A DNA stretch of 64,000 nucleotides from Ignavibacteria bacterium (GCA_016707005.1 JADJIQ010000004.1:310001-374000), one strand, 5' to 3'; counted from the first letter of the stretch, positions 26,941 to 35,713 are shown. Notes: generated by a model not told the origin, from the letters alone. Made by a program: numbers and translations.

Positions 26941-29109
26941 GAAGCCATCAGAGTTGGCCCACTGCGGATCCTTCTGGAATGGGAACTGAACGGCATTTGG
27001 ATTCGACGTCAGAGCATTCTGTCCAAACAGGACACCAACGCCGGATCCGGAGCTAAGCGTCACAACCACAGAACCCTTGTTGATCGACCGTGCAAGCGAT
27101 GGCTTGAACGTGATCGTGTTCGTTGCATCTACGCCGATGATCTTCGCTGAAAGATCAAGCGCCGGAAGGGTACTTCCGATGTTTCCAACTGAATAAGCTG
27201 CGTCGGTGAGCTCAAGTTCTACTGCACCTGCGATGCCGCGACGATAAAGATCATCAACAGCATCCTGGATCGTTGGATAGTTGCGCGGATCACCAAGCTT
27301 CAGCGTGCCGATCGTGTATGTGCCGGCAAGGCTTGGCTGCACCGTGAATGTCTGGCAGATCTGGTTGTTGTTCGCTACCGGATCTCCCGGATACTCCGTA
27401 GTAAGACAGGCCTCATATTGGCCGGCCACTTGCGGAGTGAATGCTGGGAAATCAAATGACGCAACATTCAACGGGAATTCGGCACCAACATCAGGCACGA
27501 TAACGACCTGATTGTAGACAGGGATGCGGCCCGGATTCTGGAAGATCTGCAGGCGAACTGGGATGTTCGACAGATCCTGAATACCGCCGTTGATGATACG
27601 ACCGCGAGGAGTGAACGGACGACGCGAATAATAGACTCCGGTAGATGTTGGAGCTTCAACTGCCGAAGCGCCAACCTCTTCATTATAACGAGTCTCAAAT
27701 GTATACGTTCCGATCATTGGCTGACAATCGTTCACTGCTTGCTGATCTACAGCACTAAGAAGCTCACTGCAGATCGAAATCGAATACGTCGCAACGGTCA
27801 TCGTTGTGAAGTTTTCAAAATCAATCGTCGCCATGTCTCCTGTTGCAAGATCACCCGAGAAATCGAACGTATCTACAAACACTTCAGCATTCGTTGGCTG
27901 ATGACGAACCGTTGCAATGACACGCGCGTCCGTTACGTTGTTGAGTCCAACATTCTGAATGCGAGCTGAGATCGGGATCGCAACGCCACGAGGATACTTC
28001 TTTGGTGCACTGAGTGGCGACCTGATCTGGCGTACCATGAGGTCGTTTGCAAAAGCGATCGAAAACTCTTTCGACCACGTCTGTGTGTAACCGGGGATCT
28101 GATACGTAGCATCCACGCGGTATGATCCACCCGGAGTGAAACGTAGATCGAGTGTTCCATTTACACCGGCCGCTGGACCGGTTGCTTCGGTCATTTCATA
28201 GTTGAATAGACCACTTGAACCAGCAATGTGATTCATGGTTGGATTGCCGGACTTGCGTGCTTCGTAGATCACATTCGTGAGAGGAAGCGGACCAACGATC
28301 TTGTAGGTGAGATTGATGTTCTGTCCGGCCGTCTGACGGAAGGACAACGACGGCTTTGGATAGTTCGGATCAACTCCGTCATAGATCTGACCCTGGCGCA
28401 GGATCCGACGTGGATCTACATCATCAGGGAACGAGGTTTCAATACCAGAAAGAACGCCAAACTGGACCACCGGACGAGATGAATACCCAGTCCCTGTAAC
28501 GGAAGTAAGGCAATAGTTCTGGCCATCACTATAGAAGAAGTTCTGGCAGGCATACGCCGGTGAAACGGTGCAATACTCGTATTCTGGGAATACGTATGTG
28601 TAGGCCGTCCGAGACCAGCAGTATTCGATCATAAGATCGCTTACGCCATCCCACATAAACGGTGAACTGAAATCGAACTTGACCCATGTAGGTGTGTTGG
28701 TCAGCAACGGAAGCTGAAACGCCGGATTATTATACACCATCGTCATCCCGGTGGTAGCCATCGGATTGGTGAGTGGTGTACCCGGGGTAACAGATTTAAT
28801 GTAGATCGTAGTCAAACGAGCCGGAAAAACCGACGTCGTGCGGATGTTGAACGCCATCGACGTGATCTGTCCAGGAGCCATTCCATGAAACGTGAGTTCC
28901 GAGGCCTTAAACAGATACTGCGATCTGATCGTCCACCAGTAATCTTGGAACGAATTCGGATTCGAACCTGATGGCATCCAAGCCCTGGTGCCACCTGAGC
29001 CACCAGCAACCTGGACGAAGATCTGTGAGGTAGCCTCACGTGTGATCGAAACAAGTCCCGCGGTCAAAAGACCGACAAGGACGATGCTTCGGAGTAACGA
29101 ACGCTTCAT
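23611..29109 (-). CDS. Giant T9SS-secreted surface protein, copy C (intact)
   Basis: An intact 1832-aa protein. In order: signal peptide (1-29, ending EATSQ); an N-terminal domain (about 30-235) with extra Cys, strongly different from A/B; a conserved SFPDDVDPRRIL region; two CARDB-like beta domains (about 370-620); a right-handed beta-helix region (about 650-1100) of N-N-T/I-S-G rungs; a third CARDB-like stretch (about 1250-1370); an Fn3-like domain (about 1650-1745); and a T9SS type A sorting domain (about 1748-1832, NVSPQP...LISGAY-like). ATG 29109 was chosen for its signal peptide and the AGGGA eight bases upstream. It is probably secreted and attached to the cell surface; adhesion is a guess from architecture. 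Confidence 0.85.
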   Translation of the reverse strand: MKRSLLRSIVLVGLLTAGLVSITREATSQIFVQVAGGSGGTRAWMPSGSNPNSFQDYWWTIRSQYLFKASELTFHGMAPGQITSMAFNIRTTSVFPARLTTIYIKSVTPGTPLTNPMATTGMTMVYNNPAFQLPLLTNTPTWVKFDFSSPFMWDGVSDLMIEYCWSRTAYTYVFPEYEYCTVSPAYACQNFFYSDGQNYCLTSVTGTGYSSRPVVQFGVLSGIETSFPDDVDPRRILRQGQIYDGVDPNYPKPSLSFRQTAGQNINLTYKIVGPLPLTNVIYEARKSGNPTMNHIAGSSGLFNYEMTEATGPAAGVNGTLDLRFTPGGSYRVDATYQIPGYTQTWSKEFSIAFANDLMVRQIRSPLSAPKKYPRGVAIPISARIQNVGLNNVTDARVIATVRHQPTNAEVFVDTFDFSGDLATGDMATIDFENFTTMTVATYSISICSELLSAVDQQAVNDCQPMIGTYTFETRYNEEVGASAVEAPTSTGVYYSRRPFTPRGRIINGGIQDLSNIPVRLQIFQNPGRIPVYNQVVIVPDVGAEFPLNVASFDFPAFTPQVAGQYEACLTTEYPGDPVANNNQICQTFTVQPSLAGTYTIGTLKLGDPRNYPTIQDAVDDLYRRGIAGAVELELTDAAYSVGNIGSTLPALDLSAKIIGVDATNTITFKPSLARSINKGSVVVTLSSGSGVGVLFGQNALTSNPNAVQFPFQKDPQWANSDGFIRFDGGAQKSLVFELNATTPFRAPFYLGDGSHDIAVRNCIIGNAPSSTPSYASSLPSINFVNNTFSYQADVRTGPITYSAGIVSRQKLPMGRDGNNSERLDTVPGLNNTFLNNEISGFGYGIVSMGIGMAIKSNVYQGFYTKGSQISGNMITNVRMAGIFVGYDDGAVISGNRIYNVGIQATGGTNVDAAGIVAGGVNRYNNTNLKIRGNEISGVVGDLWSRGISVEQVRNSFPSITAGGNTYFPNIPEATQITNNAIWGIRRQTSTTNLSAIHLFTQRSTTLTGWNQIITPSLNNNQYFTRNDVVYNNTIVLTNDNIVGTGLVAGVGVQHASGASIKNNAFVMQNGASASTLNHSTLFYQGVQMTDGNDPMALVCDRNAYENGEATMARFVEINANSDVISQGSAVEFKFLSQWRSWTKRDINSVEGTISSDMAYGGVAPNQRLRVKTNPTPIGSLLNNRGERLSVITTDIDGAARGSAGQPFDIGADEFDGRQYVKDLEAAAVVSPSKYRAATGTLSDAEYVMTQTPISITGLVRNIGGLPQTNTPIRLRVYLETPASNNGALATAQWNGSAVVDRIVNATINSGDEANVVYDLTWVPQSYQQLAGMGYVVPAHLYGMANNISPRYRIEISVSSDEYTPNNAVNKVVRFFVARSNVRMLATARGASVDLYAGVPTQNQIASRLNIDSVTYTLERIGYANNPAGSVIAYDVLDRDNFEERAIDYSIYRTVFWSSDNNPLTRFERRDLRAYVASGTALSKKNLAIAGQNYPRQHVGMDVINDQAFIQSVLRVNNVAPGNPVPTALTYHNRRLRGDAITRNSVETLFRTGFPGDAEPLPALVRMYSDPTSAGVAQRAYNYVLGDRQTLDSIMGSATASLVSNVVYLGVDWRFYRYTGERTGTERVIRGIFDFFESNGGGMVSAELTAFDAKARGNNVDVMWNTASETNSDHFDVERADVMAGSDAAFTMIGAVTAAGVSSTSRDYSYRDLGLASGRYLYRLTTVDKDGSRSVSNEVEVVIGAGGQATIGNVSPQPATSNASVEVTMVENGIATVEIIDASGARVALMSDVRLNAGSQMIDIPVNTLVSGAYTVVVSANGTTLTTPLVIRR

Positions 29110-29260
29110 AATCACGTTCCCTGAGCAATTTGTAAAGAGGGTTTTGATATGCTTCGCAAAAAGGACTACCCAACGAAATAGAGCACTCCCTGTGTCCAAA
29201 GAGTCAGAACCGTGAAAAAAGTTCCACAACTATTGCCACTTCTGTCGTTAAACACATTTT

Positions 29261-29276
29261 CAAATGTACATACATT
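29261..29276 (-). promoter_or_regulatory. Possible promoter/operator of copy C
   Basis: TACATTTG (minus, 29268-29261) matches TAnnTTTG and overlaps the inverted repeat AATGTA-CA-TACATT at 29263-29276. It lies about 150 bases upstream of the copy C start, so the leader would be long. The match is weak without a TTG element. Nothing else clear is seen in the 258-base gap 29110-29367. Confidence 0.25.
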
Positions 29277-29354
29277 CCCTATTCATAATGTCAGGGATTT
29301 TCGTGCATTTTTTTGCCAATTCGTCTCTCGTGCATACGAACTGATTCAATGACG

Positions 29355-29362
29355 TATCTTTC
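29355..29362 (+). promoter_or_regulatory. Candidate -7 box of the first purine nucleoside phosphorylase
   Basis: TATCTTTC, one mismatch to TAnnTTTG, ends five bases before the ATG at 29368. There is no Shine-Dalgarno between them, so transcription would start at or next to the ATG (leaderless mRNA), the same geometry as uvrC. Confidence 0.35.
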
Positions 29363-29367
29363 AAACC

Positions 29368-30189
29368 ATGGACATGTTCGAAGCTCTCTCAGAATCCGTC
29401 TCGGCCATACGTAAATACTCCCCCTCCACGCCGGCGATCGGAGTCATCCTCGGTACGGGGCTTGGGGGGCTAGTATCAAAGGTCGATATCACCACGATCA
29501 TCGAATATGATGACATCCCTCATTTCCCTATCTCCACGGTTGAATCCCATCATGGACGCCTTGTGTTCGGCACCCTGAACGGCGTGGAGATCGTAGTGAT
29601 GCAGGGTCGATTCCATGCCTATGAAGGTTATACTCTCCAGCAGATCACGTTTCCCGTCCGAATCCTGCACGCCCTAGGAGTACGGACCCTGATCGTCTCC
29701 AATGCGTGTGGAGGGATGAATCCGCTCTATAAAAGGGGCGATATCATGCTGATCGATGATCATATCAACCTTTTGGGCGACAATCCGCTTATTGGACCTA
29801 ATGACGATCGCCTCGGACCACGTTTCCCGGATATGAGCGAACCGTATTCGCGACGCTTGCTGGACCTCGCAGAACGGGCTGCCTTGGCTCGACAGATCAA
29901 GGTCCATAGGGGTGTCTACGTGGCCGTTACCGGCCCCAACCTCGAAACACGTGCCGAATACCGCTTCCTTCGCACCATCGGTGCAGACGTCGTGGGGATG
30001 AGCACCGTTCCTGAGAACATCGTGGCACGGCACATGGGAATGGAGGTCCTTGGCTTGAGTATTGTAACAGATGAGTGTTTCCCCGACTCTTTAGAGCCGG
30101 TGAAGCTTGAGCACGTCCTCGCTGCTGCTGCCCAAGCAGAACCGATCATGACCGAACTTATCACGGACGTTATCGCAACGTGTACATGA
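29368..30189 (+). CDS. Purine nucleoside phosphorylase (PNP-I family, Asp variant)
   Basis: A 273-aa trimeric-type PNP, which splits purine (deoxy)nucleosides with phosphate. The phosphate loop GTGLGG (about 29-34), SHHGR, FHAYEGY, SNACGGM, GPNLETRAE and GMSTVPE motifs are all present. At the base-recognition position, Asn243 in the human enzyme (ITNKV), this protein has Asp (VTDEC). In the human enzyme an Asn-to-Asp change lets adenosine be used, so 6-aminopurines may be accepted here (inference). It starts a three-gene operon with tight ATGA overlaps. A second PNP gene at 60416 keeps the Asn. ATG 29374 is an alternative start. Confidence 0.93.
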   Translation: MDMFEALSESVSAIRKYSPSTPAIGVILGTGLGGLVSKVDITTIIEYDDIPHFPISTVESHHGRLVFGTLNGVEIVVMQGRFHAYEGYTLQQITFPVRILHALGVRTLIVSNACGGMNPLYKRGDIMLIDDHINLLGDNPLIGPNDDRLGPRFPDMSEPYSRRLLDLAERAALARQIKVHRGVYVAVTGPNLETRAEYRFLRTIGADVVGMSTVPENIVARHMGMEVLGLSIVTDECFPDSLEPVKLEHVLAAAAQAEPIMTELITDVIATCT

Positions 30190-31211
30190 CCCGCCCCCTC
30201 CTATCCTCACTCGTTTTGTGTCTGGTGGTCATTGGGTGTTCGCCTGACGAACCTCTGATCAGTTCATTCGCCGATGAGTGGAGACTTCTTACCGCCGGAC
30301 CAAATGGCCTGGCAACATACACGATGCCAGCAGGAGACCTTGCGAATCCTTCGGTCTGGTCCGGTCCGGTGGGCACGTCCTACCCTGCATCGGACATCAA
30401 ACGATTCCGCGATGAGATCTACGTTCTTCACTCGAGCCAACCGTGGATCGTGGTGATCAATGAAGCAACATTGCTGGCTACTGACACTATCGATCTTGGG
30501 ACCGATGGCCCAGCATCTGACATCGCGTTTGCCAACGCTACTACAGCCTACGTCACTCTTGCCACTACAAAGAGCGTGGGTATTGTAGACATCACAACGA
30601 ACACACTTGTGAGAACGATAGCCCTCGGTTCAAGACCGGCCGGCATTGCCTCAACTGGAAACCAGATCTGTGTAGCATTGGTCGACGTGAATGAGGTTGC
30701 CGTTATCGATTCACGCACAAATACGGTTGAGGCACGAATAGGCGTCGATCAAGCCCCCTACTATGTGGAGGCCGACGACTTGAATTCTGTCTTCTGCATC
30801 GTCTGTCTCGGCTCTGGGAAGATCGACGATGGCATCGAATCGGTTCCAACGATCGTGTTCGTCTCGGCTGCCTCACGAGCGATCCTAAAGAAGCTTGATG
30901 TATCGGGCAAATCCACAAATGCCCCTTCACAACTACCGAGAGGATTGGTAGTGACCGTAAATGAAACTGCCTTTGTTCCGGTTCAGAATGGGCTTGTTCG
31001 CGTGAACACCCGCACTCGAAACAAGACCACTCTTATTCAATTCGATGCCTACGACCAGATCGGGTATAATCCGGCGCGGGCGGAGATCATGGTACAACGA
31101 ACCGTTGAGGGTGTCACAACAACAGACGTCCTCGATGAATACGGCGAAGTCTTTAAGGCCAGCACTACTCAAGCTGATTCCTCTTCAGCACTGGTCGGAA
31201 TCGGCCGATGA
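30186..31211 (+). CDS. Lipoprotein with YncE-like beta-propeller
   Basis: A 341-aa exported lipoprotein: a hydrophobic signal (residues 1-17) ends in the lipobox VIGC, so it is acylated and anchored to a membrane, probably facing the periplasm. The mature part has repeated segments of the type VGIVDITTNTLVRTIALGSRPAGIA and VAVIDSRTNTVEARI, the blade pattern of YncE/NHL-like beta-propellers, over about residues 60-230. I chose ATG 30186 because it overlaps the PNP stop as ATGA; a GTG six bases upstream is possible. It sits between a nucleoside phosphorylase and phosphate acetyltransferase, but nothing ties its function to them. The ligand is unknown. Confidence 0.75.
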   Translation: MTRPLLSSLVLCLVVIGCSPDEPLISSFADEWRLLTAGPNGLATYTMPAGDLANPSVWSGPVGTSYPASDIKRFRDEIYVLHSSQPWIVVINEATLLATDTIDLGTDGPASDIAFANATTAYVTLATTKSVGIVDITTNTLVRTIALGSRPAGIASTGNQICVALVDVNEVAVIDSRTNTVEARIGVDQAPYYVEADDLNSVFCIVCLGSGKIDDGIESVPTIVFVSAASRAILKKLDVSGKSTNAPSQLPRGLVVTVNETAFVPVQNGLVRVNTRTRNKTTLIQFDAYDQIGYNPARAEIMVQRTVEGVTTTDVLDEYGEVFKASTTQADSSSALVGIGR

Positions 31212-32173
31212 TCCTTGATGAGATCCACCGTCGCGCTGCCTCTCTGCACAGACGTATCCTCTTCCCTGATGCCACAGACCCTCGTACGCTGAAGGCTGTT
31301 GTGGTAATGTCCGGTTCGGGGATGTGTGTCCCCGTTCTTGTTGGTTCCCGAGATACGATCCTCGCTGTTGCCCACCATGAACAGATCGTTGGTGTGGACG
31401 GTGTTGAGATCATCGACCCTTCGGACATCATCAACGAAACCACATCGCTTCTGCTTGAACGGAGAAGCAGTAAGGGGCTCACCGACCCCCAAGCACGGGT
31501 GATGGCTTTAGATCCATTATATGCAGCAGGTGCGCTCGTTACACGTCGTCAAGCGGATGGGGTTGTTGCCGGGTCTGTTTCGACCACGGCGGATGTCTTG
31601 CGAGCAGCCATCATCACCGTCGGCACCGCGCCCGCTGTAAAAACCGTATCGAGCTATTTCGTAATGGCCTGGCCGGATTCAACGTTGATCTTTGCCGACT
31701 GCGGTGTTGTGCCCGACCCGACAGATGAACAATTGGCCGACATCGCAGCTGCCGCTGCCAACAATTTCCGGATCGTTGTACAGTCAGAGCCGCGTGTTGC
31801 CTTCCTAAGCTTCTCAACAAAAGGCAGCGCCGAGCACGAGCGCGTGGAGAAGGTTCGATCAGCTCAGTCGATCTTCCAACACCAACATCCTGAGATTCTC
31901 TCCGATGGTGAACTTCAGGCAGATGCCGCCCTTGTGCCGTCTGTTGCAGCACGAAAAGCCCCTTCCTCACCATTGGGCGGAGAAGCAAATGTGCTGGTGT
32001 TCCCGGATCTCGATAGTGGCAATATTGCCTACAAGCTCACTGAACGTCTTGGTGGAGCTCGAGCGATAGGACCCATCATTCAGGGTCTGGCGCATCCCTA
32101 CTGCGATCTCTCTCGTGGCTGTTCCGTGGAGGACATCGTTGATGTTGCTGCCATCACGGCATTGATGAGCTGA
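31208..32173 (+). CDS. pta: Phosphate acetyltransferase
   Basis: A 321-aa single-domain phosphotransacetylase that interconverts acetyl-CoA and acetyl phosphate. Family motifs include RILFPDATDPRTLKA near the start, ADGVVAGSVSTTADVLRAA (about 117-135), the FADCGVVPDPT stretch, and the C-terminal VFPDLDSGNIAYKLTERLGGARAIGPIIQGL split across about 265-300. The length is that of short Pta/PduL-unrelated enzymes without the regulatory N-domain. Its ATG overlaps the lipoprotein stop (ATGA). No acetate kinase gene is in the window. It converges on hslO with three bases between stops. Confidence 0.95.
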   Translation: MILDEIHRRAASLHRRILFPDATDPRTLKAVVVMSGSGMCVPVLVGSRDTILAVAHHEQIVGVDGVEIIDPSDIINETTSLLLERRSSKGLTDPQARVMALDPLYAAGALVTRRQADGVVAGSVSTTADVLRAAIITVGTAPAVKTVSSYFVMAWPDSTLIFADCGVVPDPTDEQLADIAAAAANNFRIVVQSEPRVAFLSFSTKGSAEHERVEKVRSAQSIFQHQHPEILSDGELQADAALVPSVAARKAPSSPLGGEANVLVFPDLDSGNIAYKLTERLGGARAIGPIIQGLAHPYCDLSRGCSVEDIVDVAAITALMS

Positions 32174-32176
32174 TCG

Positions 32177-33070
32177 TCAATTTCGGTTAACGAGAAGTTT
32201 CTCTTTGAGCTCTGTAAAGTCTTCTGGCGTGAGGTAGTAGCGATTGGAGCAATACTGGCAAACCAATTCATTCTGTCCTTCCGCTTCCATGCCTGTGATC
32301 TCTTCAAGGCCAAGGGTGAGGAGGAGCGACTTGAATCGGTCGTGCGAACACCGACAGAAATAATCAACCGGTGATGTAGACATCACGGTGATCTCTGTTG
32401 GCATGATCTGTCGCAACATCTCCTCGGGCGAATACCCTTTATCTGCGAACTCCGTCAGACGCTCCAGATAATCGATCGTGTCATACACCTTGAAGATGTC
32501 TTCCGGACGTGCACCTGGCATCGCCTGAACGAGAAGTCCAACACTTTGACGGATCATGTCGTTCTCGTCATAATCAAGATCGATCACGAATGCCGATGGT
32601 ATTTGCTCGGATTGGGTGAGATAATATCCAAGGTCACTCGTTACATCTCCGCGGCGGAGTTCAACGATGCCCGTTACCGGTTCATAGTTCCCATAGAGCA
32701 CTCGCTGGATCTTGAGCAGTCCTTCGCCTAGGGGGCTATTCCGACCCTCTGCCGGTTGGGGATTGATCGTTACGTATCCGCGGGTCTCGCCAACCTGCAT
32801 TGCTTCGGCGTAGACCGTAGAGATCACTCCGTCTCCGGTACCATGCACTACAACACGCTCTTCGCCATTCAGGAACGAGGCCATGAGCGATGCGCCGGTT
32901 AGTGCACGCGCAAGGACGATGGAGCTCACGGCATCAAGGTTGTGCTTTTCTTGAGCAGTACGGACAGTGTTTGGGTTGTGGATCACTGCTGCGCGGAACA
33001 GACCATCAACGGTCATGGCGCGTGTTACGCGGTCTCGAGTGAGCCATTTCTTCTTGATATCTTCATTCAT
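32177..33070 (-). CDS. hslO: Redox-regulated chaperone Hsp33
   Basis: A 297-aa Hsp33. The cytosolic chaperone is activated when its C-terminal zinc centre is oxidised and unfolds. The four zinc cysteines are visible as FCRC (about 238-241) and CQYC (about 271-274), the family CxC...CxxC pattern. The N-terminal domain has LARALTGASLMASFL and the RGYVTINPQPAEGRNSPLG region. It overlaps mutS by eight bases and is the last gene of a GT-C / mutS / hslO operon. The combination of DNA repair and oxidative chaperone may be a stress unit, but no regulatory site shows this. Confidence 0.96.
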   Translation of the reverse strand: MNEDIKKKWLTRDRVTRAMTVDGLFRAAVIHNPNTVRTAQEKHNLDAVSSIVLARALTGASLMASFLNGEERVVVHGTGDGVISTVYAEAMQVGETRGYVTINPQPAEGRNSPLGEGLLKIQRVLYGNYEPVTGIVELRRGDVTSDLGYYLTQSEQIPSAFVIDLDYDENDMIRQSVGLLVQAMPGARPEDIFKVYDTIDYLERLTEFADKGYSPEEMLRQIMPTEITVMSTSPVDYFCRCSHDRFKSLLLTLGLEEITGMEAEGQNELVCQYCSNRYYLTPEDFTELKEKLLVNRN

Positions 33071-35684
33071 CGATGCTGTCCTTGAGTTCCACCAGTGCCT
33101 GCATGGCCTGGAGCGGGGTCATGTTATTGATGTCGAGCAATCGCACACGATCTCGCAGTCCGTCATCTCGCACTTCAAAAAGCGAGATCTGTCCCGCTTC
33201 TTCAAGACGGTGACGTTCAGCAGAAGCCGTGCGACCAAGCTCCGTTGGTCCGTGTTGCCCTGATTCCAACTGGACGAGCACTGCGCGGGCAGTTGCCAAC
33301 ACTGCCGGCGGGAGTCCGGCCATCCGCGCAACATGAATGCCGAATGAGTGATCGGAATGTCCGCGGACAACACGGTGGGTAAAGACGATCTCGTCGCCAA
33401 CTTCGCGTACTTCCACCTGAAGGTTGTGTACTCGGTGGAATTGATCCGCCAGAGAGGTAAGCTCATGGTAGTGCGTTGCAAAGATGGTCTTTGCTCCGAT
33501 CACCTCGTGTAGGTACTCGGCAATGGCCCAGGCAATGGAAATGCCGTCGAATGTTGCAGTGCCCCTTCCCACTTCATCAAGCAAGATGATGCTGCGCTTC
33601 GTTGCATTGTTGAGGATGTTGGCCGATTCCTGCATCTCAACAAGGAAGGTACTCTCCCCTGCCATGATGTTGTCCTGTGCACCCACGCGAGTGAAGATGC
33701 GGTCGGTCAGTGGTATCGTGGCTGATGTTGCCGGAACGAAGGAGCCAACATGGGCGAGGAATACGATCAGGCCTACTTGACGCAGGTAGCTAGACTTCCC
33801 GGACATATTCGGGCCGGTAAGGATATGCAGCTGCTCTTTCTCGGTATCCATCAACACGGTATTCGATGTGTACGGTGTTCCGTGTGGCAGCAGTCGTTCG
33901 ATAACGGGATGCCTGGCGTCAACGATCTCAAGCGCGGTCTCTTCTGTCATCACTGGCTCAACGTACCCATACGCGCTGGCCACGTCGGCAAATCCTGCCA
34001 ACGCATCGATCGTTGCAATGAGGGTAGCGGTCTTCTGAATGGCCGCACAATCAGACGAGATATGCTGACGAAGCTCATCAAGCAGTCTTGATTCGAGAGA
34101 CGTAACTGTACTCTCTGCGCTAAGCAACTTCTGCTCAAACTCCTTCAATTCAACCGTGGTATACCGTTCTGCATTTGCCAGCGTCTGCTTGCGATCGTAG
34201 TGTTCCGGAACCCGAGCCTTATGGGTATTGGATATCTCGATGTAGTATCCGAACACACTTGTATAGGCAACCTTCAACGTAGAGATGCCCGACTCCGTTC
34301 GTTGTCGCTCTTGATAGGCAGCGATCCATTCTTTCCCGTGCAGCAAGGCATTCGTAGCATCATCGAGAGCGGCATCAAATCCGTCACGAAAGATCTGTCC
34401 GGAGCCGATCTGCAAAGATGGCTCATCACGAAGCGAGCGTTGAAGAAGATCCACCGTTGATTGGTGAGCATTGAGTTTCTCACCGAGGTCGCGAACCGCA
34501 TCGAAGAGACTTGCCGTACATGTCTCCTTCACTTTCGGAAGTTGCTGGAGTCCGGATCGAAGTCCTACAAGATCTCTGGAGGTGGCGCGATTGGTGACCA
34601 CCTTGGTCATCAGTCGCTCAAGGTCACCAATGCCAGCAGAGATTGCACGCACTTCCGTAAGCGTATGCTGATCGCGAACGAAACCGCGTACTGCTTCGTG
34701 ACGTTTCTGAATTCGTTTGATGTCGATCAACGGCGATTGCAACCACCAACGCAACAGTCTTCCTCCCATCGGGGTTACGGATCGATCCACGATCGAGATC
34801 AGTGCCCCGGCTGTTCCGTCTCCTGACATCGAAGAGTGGATCTCGAGATTCCGACGGGTTGCAGCATCAAGAACCATCGTTGTATCCGAGCTCAGGATGC
34901 TGAGCCCCGTGATCTGCGAAAGTGCTCCTTTCTGTGTTTCGGAGACATAGTGAAGGACAACACCGGCAGCTATCGCACCACGCGTGAGTGAATCCGCACC
35001 GAAACCTTTGAGTGAAGCTGTTTGGAAGTGACGGAGCAATATGTTGGTCGCAAACTCCTGCTCGAAGATCCACGACTCAAGACGTGTTCGTGCCGGTGTG
35101 AACGGAAGTCTCTCGAGAAGGGGCTCCCACCACCCCCGCTGATCCTTGTCAACAATGATCTCTGCCGGTTGCAAGGACTCAATCATCGCTGCAAGTTTAT
35201 CCATCGGGATGTCACCCGCTGTGAACGTACCCGTTGAGATATCGGCTACGGCTAGTCCGCAGTTCGGATCATTCTTCGTTGGACCGGTTATCGCGGCTAC
35301 ATAGGTGTGCGACTTGTGATCAAGGAGTTTGTCATAGAGTACAACACCCGGCGTCACAACTTCTACAACATCTCGTTTGACGATCCCCTTGGCCTGCTTG
35401 GGATCTTCAAGCTGTTCACAGACTGCAACACGGTGACCTGCGCGCACAATGCGCGGAAGGTAGGTATCCAGTTGATGGTGCGGGAATCCGGCCAACGGGA
35501 TCTCGCCCGCAGTTCCATTGTTGCGTTTGGTCAACGTGATGCCACATGCCTTTGCCGTTGCAACTGCATCGTCGCCAAACGTTTCATAGAAATCGCCGAG
35601 TCGGAAGAGCAGTACCGTATCCGGATGGCGCCCCTTGATCTGATTGTATTGCCGCATGAGCGGCGTTTCTTGAGCTTGTTTCAC
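33063..35684 (-). CDS. mutS: DNA mismatch repair ATPase MutS
   Basis: An 873-aa MutS, the mismatch-recognition clamp. The N-terminal mismatch-binding FYETFGDDA (Phe-x-Glu) is near residues 29-33. The connector, lever and clamp regions follow. The ABC ATPase domain carries Walker A GPNMSGKSSYLRQ (about 625-637), Walker B IILLDEVGRGT and a conserved ATHYHELT. The C-terminal 70 residues match the MutL/tetramer region. I chose GTG 35684 because homologs begin just before MRQYNQIK; an in-frame TTG at 35726 would overlap the upstream gene. No Shine-Dalgarno supports either. It overlaps hslO by eight bases. Confidence 0.96.
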   Translation of the reverse strand: MKQAQETPLMRQYNQIKGRHPDTVLLFRLGDFYETFGDDAVATAKACGITLTKRNNGTAGEIPLAGFPHHQLDTYLPRIVRAGHRVAVCEQLEDPKQAKGIVKRDVVEVVTPGVVLYDKLLDHKSHTYVAAITGPTKNDPNCGLAVADISTGTFTAGDIPMDKLAAMIESLQPAEIIVDKDQRGWWEPLLERLPFTPARTRLESWIFEQEFATNILLRHFQTASLKGFGADSLTRGAIAAGVVLHYVSETQKGALSQITGLSILSSDTTMVLDAATRRNLEIHSSMSGDGTAGALISIVDRSVTPMGGRLLRWWLQSPLIDIKRIQKRHEAVRGFVRDQHTLTEVRAISAGIGDLERLMTKVVTNRATSRDLVGLRSGLQQLPKVKETCTASLFDAVRDLGEKLNAHQSTVDLLQRSLRDEPSLQIGSGQIFRDGFDAALDDATNALLHGKEWIAAYQERQRTESGISTLKVAYTSVFGYYIEISNTHKARVPEHYDRKQTLANAERYTTVELKEFEQKLLSAESTVTSLESRLLDELRQHISSDCAAIQKTATLIATIDALAGFADVASAYGYVEPVMTEETALEIVDARHPVIERLLPHGTPYTSNTVLMDTEKEQLHILTGPNMSGKSSYLRQVGLIVFLAHVGSFVPATSATIPLTDRIFTRVGAQDNIMAGESTFLVEMQESANILNNATKRSIILLDEVGRGTATFDGISIAWAIAEYLHEVIGAKTIFATHYHELTSLADQFHRVHNLQVEVREVGDEIVFTHRVVRGHSDHSFGIHVARMAGLPPAVLATARAVLVQLESGQHGPTELGRTASAERHRLEEAGQISLFEVRDDGLRDRVRLLDINNMTPLQAMQALVELKDSIDE

Positions 35685-35713
35685 CGGGGAATTTACGAAT
35701 CCGTTCGTCCTGC

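Noticed and set aside
12088..29109. CRISPR array or transposon as explanation of the repeats
   Set aside because: Repeat units are about 5.7 kb coding sequences with no short spacers, no cas genes, no transposase and no target-site duplications.
29110..29229. Extended N-terminus for copy C starting at 29229
   Set aside because: The extension precedes a clear signal peptide and a good ribosome-binding site at 29109, and it lies in a region with promoter-like sequence.
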